Shown here: positions 36,067 to 44,333 of the stretch, in pieces
Layout: each line of letters starts with the position of its first letter
Position numbering within the stretch: position 1 is the first letter of the stretch
Assembly (NCBI RefSeq): GCF_022712275.1
Contig: NZ_JALAGU010000049.1
Location: forward strand, 1 to 57,171
DNA length: 57,171 nt
Direction: 5' to 3'
Source: Corynebacterium sp.
GTDB lineage: Bacteria > Actinomycetota > Actinomycetes > Mycobacteriales > Mycobacteriaceae
The notes under the pieces: model-generated
What the model was told of the DNA's origin: nothing
The model's database searches: none
Seen by the model: only the letters and a program-made list of their open reading frames with translations
Position numbers and translations under genes: made by a program

Positions 36067-36135
36067 CCACACCTCCACGATGACCAGACCCTGACCTTTG
36101 GCGCCACTTCTGTGCGCCCTCCCACATCCATCTAG

Positions 36136-36148
36136 GCACATTATTTTG
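36136..36148 (+). promoter_or_regulatory. Shared 13-bp element upstream of the methylase gene
   Basis: This is the second exact copy of GCACATTATTTTG, 27 nt before the methylase start, in the 109-bp gap after the helicase. No convincing -35 lies at the right distance, which favours an operator or a distinct promoter core over a plain sigma-70-type promoter. It may allow the methylase to be expressed independently of the helicase. Confidence 0.6.
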
Positions 36149-36175
36149 TGCTGTTCATTCACAGAGCGAGCATTC

Positions 36176-38986
36176 ATGACGTCCACGATCCCCACCCCGC
36201 CACCCGAGCAGCGCCGCAAACTCATTGAGGTCTCCATTCCTCTGGAGAAGATCAACGAGCAGTCGAAAAGAGAGAAGAACAACCACCATGGCACCCCCTC
36301 CACCCTCCACCTATGGTGGTCGCGTAAGCCCACTACGACGGCACGTGCGGTGCTTTTCGCCCAGATCGTGGACGATCCGGCGTCTCGCCCCGATCTCTTC
36401 TCCACCGTGGAGGAACAGGACGCCGAGCGCGAGGAACTGTTCCGGATCATCGAGCACATCTCAAACTGGGACACCGTGAAGAGCGACCCCGAGGGGTGGT
36501 TCGACAAGGCCCGGGCGAAGATCATGCTGTACACCGACGGCAATCCTCCGGCGGTCGCCGATCCGTTCGCCGGGGGCGGCTCCATCCCGTTGGAGGCCCA
36601 GCGTCTGGGACTGGAGGCGCATGCCAGTGACGTGAACCCGGTGGCGGTACTGCTGGAGAAGGCTCTGATCGAGATCCCGCCGAAATTCGCCGGTCAGCCC
36701 CCGGTACACCCGGGCGCCGCCGAACTGCTGAAGGGGCAGGATGCGGACACCTGGCCTGGAGCCACTGGACTGGCTGAGGATGTGCGGTGGTACGGCGAGT
36801 GGATGCTAGAGGAGGCGAAGAAGCGTATCGGGCATCTATACCCGAAAGCCGAGATGGGGGATGGCACGATGGCACCGGTCAACGCGTGGCTGTGGGTAAG
36901 AACTGTCACCTGCCCAAACCCCGCCTGCGGTATCTCTACTCCACTCACTAACTCTTGGTGGGTATCCAATAATTCCAAATCCAAGTCCGGAAAATCATAC
37001 ATAGAACCGGAAGTTAAAAACGGACTAGTTAATTACTCAGTTATCAACGTAACTTCTCCGCCTAAAGGATTTAATGCAAAAGGTACCGTGGACCGGAACG
37101 GTGCACACTGCATAGGATGCGGAAATGCGATCACATTCGATTATATCAAATCAGAAGGAAAATCCAAGAGACTAAAATCGCAGCTAATCTGCATGGTCAC
37201 TAAGCGCAGAGAAGGTGCACGTACTGTGCGCCAATACGTAGGCCCGCAAACTGCTCATGAAAATGTAGATCTTCCAGAAGCGCACCCAATACCCGGCACC
37301 CTTCCTGAACGGGCATTAGGTTTTCGAGTCCAGGCATACGGATTCCGTCAATACGCAGACCTCTTCACGAATCGGCAAACAATTGCCCTCGAAACTTTCA
37401 GCAATCTCATTAATGATGTTTTCCACGAAGTTAATGTCGTAACCAATAAAGGATACGCAAGGTCAGTAGCCATACTTCTAGCATTGGCCACTAGTCGATG
37501 CACAGATCGCTGGTCATCGTTTTGCTCTTGGGACCGAAGTAGGGATGGAATCAGTCATACCTTTACGCAACAGGCAATTCCCATGGTTTGGGATTATGCT
37601 GAGCCTAATCCGTTTTCGGGGGCCGGAGGAAGCTTTGAAAGCCAGCTAAAGATCACCATAGGTGCTCTCAAGTCGTCACCTGCACTTCGCAACGCGAATG
37701 CCGTCATGACTTCCGCACTCACCGCAGACCTTTCGGGAGCCATCCTATCCACTGATCCTCCGTACTACGACTACATCGGATACTCTGATCTGTCTGATTA
37801 CTTCTATGTCTGGCTTCGCCGAATGCTTCGTGATGTCGAACCAGAACTTTTCAATCGTACGCTCGTACCAAAGACCGAAGAGTTAGTAGCCAACCCTTAC
37901 CGACACGGCGGCCGAAAGGAAGCTCAGGAGTACTTCGAGAGCGGGTTCATCGAGTTCTTCACCAAGGCGCGTATTGAAACTCGATCCGACTACCCGATGA
38001 CAGTATATTACGCTTTTAAACAGCAGGACTCAAAAACAAAATCCAGTGGGATTACAACAGGATGGGAAGCAATTCTCGAGGGTATTATCCGCTCCGGTTG
38101 GCAAATCACCGCTACTTGGCCTATGGGCTCAGAAATGACAAACCGTGCAGGAGCTCAAGGAAAAAATTCGTTAGCTTCTTCAATCGCACTTGTTCTCCGT
38201 GCCCGACCGGAAAATGCACCAACAACCACCCGTCGTGATTTTCTTCGCGAACTGAGGAGTTCGCTGCCCTCTGCATTGCGTGATCTCCGGCGCGGAACCT
38301 TGAAACCAGCTGACCTTCCGCAGTCTGCCATCGGACCGGGCATCGGCCTGTTCTCCAAGTACAGCGGAGTGCTGGAGGCCGACGGACGAAAGATGAGTGT
38401 CCGCTCTGCCCTCCAGGTTATCAACGAGATCCTCGATGAGGTCCTCAGTGAGCAGGAAGGTGAGTATGACGCGGACACCCGCTTCGCGCTCGCCTGGTTC
38501 CGCAGCTACGGCTTCGGCACCGAGGCCTACGGCAGCGCAGACAGTCTCGCCCGCGCCCGGAACACCTCCGTCGAGCACCTCCACCGTGCCGGAATCCTCC
38601 ACAGCGGTCAAGGCAAGGTCACTCTCCACTCCCCGGAGAAGCTGCACCAGTCGGACGAAGAGACAGGCACACCCTACGACCCCGCTGCAGACAGTGACGT
38701 CAGTGCCTGGGAGACCGTCCTCCACCTCGCCAAGGAACTCGAGTACGGCGACGGTGTCGCGTCCGCCGGTCGCCTGCTCGCGCGTGTCCCCGACGCCATC
38801 AACCGGGACCTCTGCAAGCAGCTAGCCTTCCTCCTGTTCCAGATCTCCGAACAGCGCAACGAAGCGAAGACAGCCCTGCTGTTCAACCAGCTCGGTACCG
38901 CCTGGAACGACATCGCCCAGACCGCCAGAGACATCCCCGCTCATGACCGCGTCGGAACCCCCGCCACCGACGACATGCTCTTCTGA
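36176..38986 (+). CDS. hmaB: DUF1156-type DNA methyltransferase, mosaic (Hma methylase)
   Basis: The protein has 936 residues. The DUF1156 opening (RRKLIEVSIPLEKINEQS) is followed by methyltransferase motif I, DPFAGGGSIPLEA, at about 127, then DVNPVAVLLEKALIEIPP. A zinc-ribbon-like pair CPNPACG (about 245) and CIGCG (about 311) follows, and catalytic motif IV TDPPYYDYIGYSDL at about 526. The order motif I then IV fits an N6-adenine or N4-cytosine methylase that modifies host DNA. Bases about 36,895-38,270 (residues about 240-698) are strikingly AT-rich, while both flanks share the GC-rich codon use of the neighbours. The frame is intact, so this is a recombinant but potentially active gene. 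Start ATG 36176 is preceded by a weak RBS. Confidence 0.88.
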   Translation: MTSTIPTPPPEQRRKLIEVSIPLEKINEQSKREKNNHHGTPSTLHLWWSRKPTTTARAVLFAQIVDDPASRPDLFSTVEEQDAEREELFRIIEHISNWDTVKSDPEGWFDKARAKIMLYTDGNPPAVADPFAGGGSIPLEAQRLGLEAHASDVNPVAVLLEKALIEIPPKFAGQPPVHPGAAELLKGQDADTWPGATGLAEDVRWYGEWMLEEAKKRIGHLYPKAEMGDGTMAPVNAWLWVRTVTCPNPACGISTPLTNSWWVSNNSKSKSGKSYIEPEVKNGLVNYSVINVTSPPKGFNAKGTVDRNGAHCIGCGNAITFDYIKSEGKSKRLKSQLICMVTKRREGARTVRQYVGPQTAHENVDLPEAHPIPGTLPERALGFRVQAYGFRQYADLFTNRQTIALETFSNLINDVFHEVNVVTNKGYARSVAILLALATSRCTDRWSSFCSWDRSRDGISHTFTQQAIPMVWDYAEPNPFSGAGGSFESQLKITIGALKSSPALRNANAVMTSALTADLSGAILSTDPPYYDYIGYSDLSDYFYVWLRRMLRDVEPELFNRTLVPKTEELVANPYRHGGRKEAQEYFESGFIEFFTKARIETRSDYPMTVYYAFKQQDSKTKSSGITTGWEAILEGIIRSGWQITATWPMGSEMTNRAGAQGKNSLASSIALVLRARPENAPTTTRRDFLRELRSSLPSALRDLRRGTLKPADLPQSAIGPGIGLFSKYSGVLEADGRKMSVRSALQVINEILDEVLSEQEGEYDADTRFALAWFRSYGFGTEAYGSADSLARARNTSVEHLHRAGILHSGQGKVTLHSPEKLHQSDEETGTPYDPAADSDVSAWETVLHLAKELEYGDGVASAGRLLARVPDAINRDLCKQLAFLLFQISEQRNEAKTALLFNQLGTAWNDIAQTARDIPAHDRVGTPATDDMLF

Positions 38987-39044
38987 CACGACCACCGCCT
39001 GGCACCCATCTCCCCCGACCTCCTCGCACTACGAAAGGCTGACC

Positions 39045-42000
39045 ATGGCCCAGAGCAACCGCGACCGAATCAACACCGGCTTCGAGATCCTCGCCGACGC
39101 CCTCAACCGCTTCCTCACCCGCGTCGTCCACATCGACGACAACTCCAGCTGGATCGACATCCTCGAACTCACCGACACCCAGCGCTCCGGTAGCCGTGGT
39201 CGACAGGACTACTCCGCCGAGGACCCACAGTGCTCCCTGCGGTTCATCACCGAGGGAACCACCCACAAGTTCCGCCCCGGATGGCGTCCCCTCAGCGAGA
39301 AGCTCACCCGGTCCGAGGAAGCACTTGCCTCCGAACTTCGGGAGACCCGGAACCTCTGGGCCCACAACGCCAAGTTCACCGACGACGACGCCTACCGTGC
39401 CCTCGACACGATGTGCCGTCTCGCCACCGCAGTGAAGGACACTAAGGCAGCGGAGAAACTCGCCGCCCAGCGCAACGGCGTGCGCATCATCCAGGACCGG
39501 AAAGTGGAGGCACAGACCAGTCACTCGGCGGAGATCAACATCAGCGGTGAGAACCTCCAACCCTGGCGGGAGATAGTCACCCCGCACCCGGATGTCGCCA
39601 ACGGAACCTTCAATGCCTCCGCGTTCGCCGCAGACCTGCGCACCGTCGCCGGCCTGACGAACAACCACCGGGCCCCCTCCGGACGACACGCTGCGGCCGC
39701 CGACGATTCCGCAGAGACGGTCTCCGCCGGCCCCGAGTACACCGACCCCCAACTGTTCTTCGACCGCACCTACCTCACCGAAGGCCTCCGCGACCTGCTC
39801 ACCAAGGCCCTCGGTCGAGTCACCGGCGCCAACGACGCGTCCCCGATCATCAACCTGCAGACCAACTTCGGCGGTGGCAAGACCCACTCCATGCTCGCCG
39901 TCTGGCACCTCTTCGGTGGACTCGACACAATCCAGCTCCCGCAGGACATGCAGGATCTCCTCGGCGGCGCGGAAATCCCCACCGGAGTCAACCGTGTCGC
40001 CCTCGTCGGCACGGACCTCGTCCCCTCAGGCGGCATGGTCAAGCCGGACGGGACGGTCGTCAACACCATCTGGGGCGAACTGGCATGGCAGCTCGGCGGC
40101 GCCGAAGCCTACGAGATCGTGAAGGACGCTGACCGTACCGCCACCAGCCCGGGAACCAAACTCCGGGACCTGCTCGCGGCATTCGGCCCCGCGGTGATCC
40201 TCATCGACGAGTGGGTGGCCTATGCCCGCCAGCTCGTCAACCGCACCGACCTCGCCGCCGGCAACCTCTCCACCCAGGCGACCTTCGCCCAGACCCTGAG
40301 CGAGGCGGTCTCCGCCACCCCGCACTGCATGCTGCTGGTCTCCATCCCTGCCTCCAATGAAATGCGTCCCGGCCAGTACGTGGACGGCATGCTCGACGAC
40401 GAGGAGGTCGGTGGCGCCGACGGCCGCGAGGCGCTCACCACCCTGCTGCAGGTCATCAACCGCAAGGCCGAACAGTGGCGTCCTGCCGAGGCGAACGAGA
40501 GCTTCGAAATTGTCCGCCGGCGCATCTTCCAGGAGGTCGATGCGGAGAACCAGGAGAAGATCCGCGTCATCGCCGCCACCATGCGCACCTTCTACACGAA
40601 GCATGCCGCGAGTTTCCCGGTAGAGGCCGCCCGCCCCGACTACCAGTCGAAAATCGAACGGTGTTATCCCATCCACCCGGAACTGTTCGACCGGCTCTAC
40701 CAGGACTGGGCTGCCCTGCCCCGGTTCCAGCGCACCCGTGGCGTCCTGCGGCTGATGAGCACCATCGTGTCCGCACTGTGGCGTGGGGAGAACAACAGCC
40801 CGCTGATCCTGCCCTCCGACGTACCCGTCGGTACAGCATCGGTGACCAACGAACTCACCCAGTACCTCGACGACAACTGGAAATCCATCATCTCCACCGA
40901 CGTCGACGGAACCGTCCCCCGCGCCATCGACGACAACAGCCCCCTTCTCGGGTCTAGGCACATCACTGCTCGACTGGCTCGGACAGTGTTCCTCGGAAGC
41001 GCTCCCCGGGACCGTGGGACCGGTATCGACGAACGCCGTATCGCCCTCGGCACCGCCGTACCCGGCGACAAGATCGGGAACTTCCACAGTGGGCTCACCG
41101 CCCTGGCGAACCAGTCGACCCGGTTCTACGAGAACGGCAGCGAGTACTGGTTCGACACCACCGCCAACATCACCAGTGTGGTCCGGGACCGGGCGGAGGC
41201 GCTGAGCACCGAGGACGTCCACCGCGAGATCGCAGACCGGCTACGCGCACACGCGGACGCCTGGAACCGCAGAAACAACGCGTCCGTGAAAGTCATCAAC
41301 TCCCCGGCATCCACCGGGGACATTCTCGACAGCGAAGACCTGCGGCTCATCATCATCCCGCCGTCCGACCCGGTGGACAGCAACGGTTCCCTCGGCGCCG
41401 CCGGGGAATGGGCCCGCTCGGCGACCAACAACGTCGGGTTGAAACCGCGTACCTACAGGAACACCGTCGTCTTCCTCGCCGCGGACGCACGCCGGATCGA
41501 GGCGCTCGGCGACGGTGTCCGGAAGTACCTGGCGTGGAGCAGCGTCCTGGACGACGCTGACACCCTCGACCTCACCGTCTCGACGATCAACCAGGCGAAA
41601 GCTCAGGCGGAGAAGCAGAACCATACCGTCGACGACCGGCTCGCCGACAGCTACCAGTGGGTCATCGAACCCGGGGTCTCCACGGACTCCACCGAAGGAT
41701 TCGTCTCCCTCACCCAGGAGAAGATCACCGGCGGGTCCGACACGATCCAGCGCGCCGTAGACAAACTGCAGCAGTCCGAGGCATTCGTCAACCAACTGGC
41801 CCCGGCGCGGATCGCCATGGAACTGACGAACCACACCAACGGCACCTGGGCGGCGCAGGGGCACTACAGTCTCGGCGACCTGTGGGGCATGTACCCGCGC
41901 TACCTCTACATGCAGCGGGTGCTCAACCGCCGGGTCATCGAGGAGGGTATCCGCAATGACGGCGGTACCTTCAATCTGGACGACCGGCCGTTCGCCCTCG

Positions 42001-42614
42001 CGGACGGTCTGAGCGAAGCAGACAGTGACATCCGATACGAGAACCTCCGTTGGCCTGAGGGCGACTCCGGACTTCCGGCCGGCTCGCTGCCGGATTCCCT
42101 GCTCATCGTTCATCCGGACGCCGCGCGCGCCCAGTTCCAGGCTGAGAAGGCCGAACGCGAGGCACGGGAAGCGGCTGAGGCCACCCGCCGGGCTGCCGCG
42201 GCCGGTCAGTCAGGACTGACTGACGGGACCAGCGGTGACGGAGAGAACCCGGGAGTTGGTACTGATGAGGGCGGGAACGAGGTCCCGGGTGGCACAGGCG
42301 ACGTCGGTGGGAACGGAGAGAAAGGCGACGGTGGGATCGTCGGCGTCACGCCACTCCCTCCCGAACCCGAACACCGGAACACCCGTTTCACCGCGACATT
42401 CGAACTGCCGGTCTCCGGTGGTGGACCCGGTCTGTACATGCGGATCGACGACGAGATTCTCCACCACCTACGGTCACTGGAGACCAACGGTGGTTCGGTG
42501 AACATCACCCTCGATGTCGAGGCCACAGCCCCCGCAGGCTTCAACGATCAGACTCGCGCGATGATCGAGGGCAGCATCGCGGAGATGAACAACGCTTCCG
42601 GAACCTTCGAATAG
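39045..42614 (+). CDS. hmaC: DUF499-type ATPase with N-terminal Swt1-like HEPN domain (Hma ATPase)
   Basis: The protein has 1,189 residues. The N-terminal about 150 residues form a Swt1-like HEPN domain with the Rx4H motif RNLWAHN at 102-108. The DUF499 ATPase follows, with Walker A TNFGGGKTHSML at about 276-288 and Walker B VILIDEWVAYARQL at about 384-397. A Gly/Asp-rich flexible linker separates a final about 80-residue domain. HEPN domains with Rx4H often cleave RNA, so an RNase role upon infection is a possible but untested inference. The start at ATG 39045 has AAAGG upstream; the frame open to 38943 overlaps the methylase stop and lacks support. It lies 58 nt after the methylase on the same strand. 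Confidence 0.87.
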   Translation: MAQSNRDRINTGFEILADALNRFLTRVVHIDDNSSWIDILELTDTQRSGSRGRQDYSAEDPQCSLRFITEGTTHKFRPGWRPLSEKLTRSEEALASELRETRNLWAHNAKFTDDDAYRALDTMCRLATAVKDTKAAEKLAAQRNGVRIIQDRKVEAQTSHSAEINISGENLQPWREIVTPHPDVANGTFNASAFAADLRTVAGLTNNHRAPSGRHAAAADDSAETVSAGPEYTDPQLFFDRTYLTEGLRDLLTKALGRVTGANDASPIINLQTNFGGGKTHSMLAVWHLFGGLDTIQLPQDMQDLLGGAEIPTGVNRVALVGTDLVPSGGMVKPDGTVVNTIWGELAWQLGGAEAYEIVKDADRTATSPGTKLRDLLAAFGPAVILIDEWVAYARQLVNRTDLAAGNLSTQATFAQTLSEAVSATPHCMLLVSIPASNEMRPGQYVDGMLDDEEVGGADGREALTTLLQVINRKAEQWRPAEANESFEIVRRRIFQEVDAENQEKIRVIAATMRTFYTKHAASFPVEAARPDYQSKIERCYPIHPELFDRLYQDWAALPRFQRTRGVLRLMSTIVSALWRGENNSPLILPSDVPVGTASVTNELTQYLDDNWKSIISTDVDGTVPRAIDDNSPLLGSRHITARLARTVFLGSAPRDRGTGIDERRIALGTAVPGDKIGNFHSGLTALANQSTRFYENGSEYWFDTTANITSVVRDRAEALSTEDVHREIADRLRAHADAWNRRNNASVKVINSPASTGDILDSEDLRLIIIPPSDPVDSNGSLGAAGEWARSATNNVGLKPRTYRNTVVFLAADARRIEALGDGVRKYLAWSSVLDDADTLDLTVSTINQAKAQAEKQNHTVDDRLADSYQWVIEPGVSTDSTEGFVSLTQEKITGGSDTIQRAVDKLQQSEAFVNQLAPARIAMELTNHTNGTWAAQGHYSLGDLWGMYPRYLYMQRVLNRRVIEEGIRNDGGTFNLDDRPFALADGLSEADSDIRYENLRWPEGDSGLPAGSLPDSLLIVHPDAARAQFQAEKAEREAREAAEATRRAAAAGQSGLTDGTSGDGENPGVGTDEGGNEVPGGTGDVGGNGEKGDGGIVGVTPLPPEPEHRNTRFTATFELPVSGGGPGLYMRIDDEILHHLRSLETNGGSVNITLDVEATAPAGFNDQTRAMIEGSIAEMNNASGTFE

Positions 42615-42634
42615 TAAAACTTTTAGGAGATGCC

Positions 42635-44293
42635 ATGCAAGACTTGTACGTATTTCAGTCCGCCGTAGAGGGGAAGACGTCGTCCGACGACCCTTGGAGT
42701 ATAGGACTTTCAATTCTGGCAAAGTGGATATCTCGAACCATGGGAGACACGGTCATATCTGCCCCAGATCTCCTCACGTCCGGTAATATTGGTAGAGTAC
42801 CTTCCCGCAATGGTGGAGAAAAATCTGCAGCCTGGAAGTACCTTAATCACAGTAACGGGCAAATGGTTCGCATTGATGTGTTGGATCATTTTCCCGAGGG
42901 GGACCAGACGCTTCAAACGCGCACCACATTCGGTACCGATAAAAACGGAAGGTACGCTCTTCGAGTCGTTGTATCCCGTGAGTCCACGACAGGAAGTTTG
43001 TCCCCGCTGCGCAAAGCGGATGTCAGACAGCCAGGCCTCGTAAGGGACTTCGTCAACGACTACCGCCTCCGGTGTTTTATTGGCTTAGACATACTGGAAA
43101 CAAAATATGTCAACGTTCGCAATCAGGAGGAGACCAACTCGCTCATTCAGTACATCCACACAGACCACCGACTGCCCGTTTTGATTATTCACTCTCGAAC
43201 ATTGGAAGCAATATCCGCAGCTAAAGAATGCGCGAACAAGCTCATCGGCCTACTTCGCGTATTCACGGTGGACTATCGATCCAAGCTTGAAATCGATCGT
43301 CAAGCCCCAGGAATGGCACCACAAAAATCTGCCGCAGTCCTAGTCTGGCCCGATCGCCAAGTCAATTCCGAGCAGTTCAGCTGGCAAGTCGTAAACTCTG
43401 ACGATCGAAACGAACTGCGCACTCGCCTCATGGAGCGGCTCTCACTCGTATCTGTTATGCGACGAGGAAGAGATGAAATATTCGCCTCCGCACAAGCAGG
43501 AGCAGCTGCCGACAGGGCCGCAGAGGAAAAGGCTGAGCAAAGTAGGATTCTCTCCATCTCAAACAAAGAAGAGATCATCTCATCCCTTGAACAGCGTCTA
43601 GCAAAGTCTCGAGAAGATACTCAGACCTGGAAAGAGATGGCCGAAAGTATTGAAGCTGATCTGGAAGGTCTCCAAAGCTCTCAAGCCGACATCACCTCAC
43701 TACAACGCAACAACGAATACCTGCAAGAGCAGATAGATAATCTCCAAGAGGCTCTTTCAGCAGTTGGGTCAGCGAATAACGTCAGGAAACAAGATACAGT
43801 TCCCGAAGCTGACCAGTGGGACGGCGTCCCTAGCCTACGGTCCGGAGATCAAAATTCAATGGAGCGGTTAATTCATGATCTCGAAGACCGCTCGATGGAT
43901 CGGATAGTTTTTAGTCGGCGAGTCTCAAAGGAATGGAAAAGGGCAAAGTATCCATTTCCAGACGAAATGGTTGACGCCCTCACTTCTATGGCAAAACTTG
44001 CAGTCAGCTACTGGGAAGAAGGAGAATCACTGGACGGGAACTGGAAGGACGTCTTCATGGAACGCTTCGGCCTAAATTTTGCCCCGTTCGATAGGGCGAT
44101 ATCCTCGGATTCCGGACTACGAGACTTCTCTTACGAAGGAAAAACCTACGAACGAACGCCTCACATAAAACTCAGGGATAACACTTCTCCGGAGCGATGT
44201 GGTCGCATTTATTTCGCCATCGACGACAAAAAGGGTCGGTTCATTGTGGACCACGTGGGGACCAAGATCCACACCGTCGGTATCAGATCTTAG
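42635..44293 (+). CDS. AT-rich coiled-coil protein of unknown function in the defence island
   Basis: The protein has 552 residues. I do not recognise a named family. The N-terminal about 300 residues are mixed alpha/beta. A clear coiled coil lies at about 308-378 (SLEQRLAKSREDTQTWKEM). The C-terminal about 120 residues end with RIYFAIDDKKGRFIVDHVG, which loosely resembles RelE-fold-type strands; this is a weak suggestion. TAGGAGA gives a good RBS, 20 nt after the ATPase stop, so it is in the same operon. It is visibly AT-rich compared with the ATPase and the next gene, like the centre of the methylase, which suggests joint acquisition. A role in target recognition or as a protein partner of the Hma complex is inference. 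Confidence 0.75.
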   Translation: MQDLYVFQSAVEGKTSSDDPWSIGLSILAKWISRTMGDTVISAPDLLTSGNIGRVPSRNGGEKSAAWKYLNHSNGQMVRIDVLDHFPEGDQTLQTRTTFGTDKNGRYALRVVVSRESTTGSLSPLRKADVRQPGLVRDFVNDYRLRCFIGLDILETKYVNVRNQEETNSLIQYIHTDHRLPVLIIHSRTLEAISAAKECANKLIGLLRVFTVDYRSKLEIDRQAPGMAPQKSAAVLVWPDRQVNSEQFSWQVVNSDDRNELRTRLMERLSLVSVMRRGRDEIFASAQAGAAADRAAEEKAEQSRILSISNKEEIISSLEQRLAKSREDTQTWKEMAESIEADLEGLQSSQADITSLQRNNEYLQEQIDNLQEALSAVGSANNVRKQDTVPEADQWDGVPSLRSGDQNSMERLIHDLEDRSMDRIVFSRRVSKEWKRAKYPFPDEMVDALTSMAKLAVSYWEEGESLDGNWKDVFMERFGLNFAPFDRAISSDSGLRDFSYEGKTYERTPHIKLRDNTSPERCGRIYFAIDDKKGRFIVDHVGTKIHTVGIRS

Positions 44294-44331
44294 TTGGTTC
44301 TGCGTGGACTCAGAAATATGAAATACTGAGT
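44294..44331 (+). promoter_or_regulatory. Promoter with overlapping inverted repeat for the HEPN gene
   Basis: TTGGTT (44294-44299), a 17-bp spacer and TATGAA (44317-44322) form a plausible promoter. The inverted repeat ACTCAG (44308-44313) / CTGAGT (44326-44331) straddles the -10 and predicted start. The ATG at 44334 follows at once, so the mRNA is nearly leaderless. A repressor bound here would control the HEPN gene separately from the operon. Confidence 0.5.
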
Positions 44332-44333
44332 AT

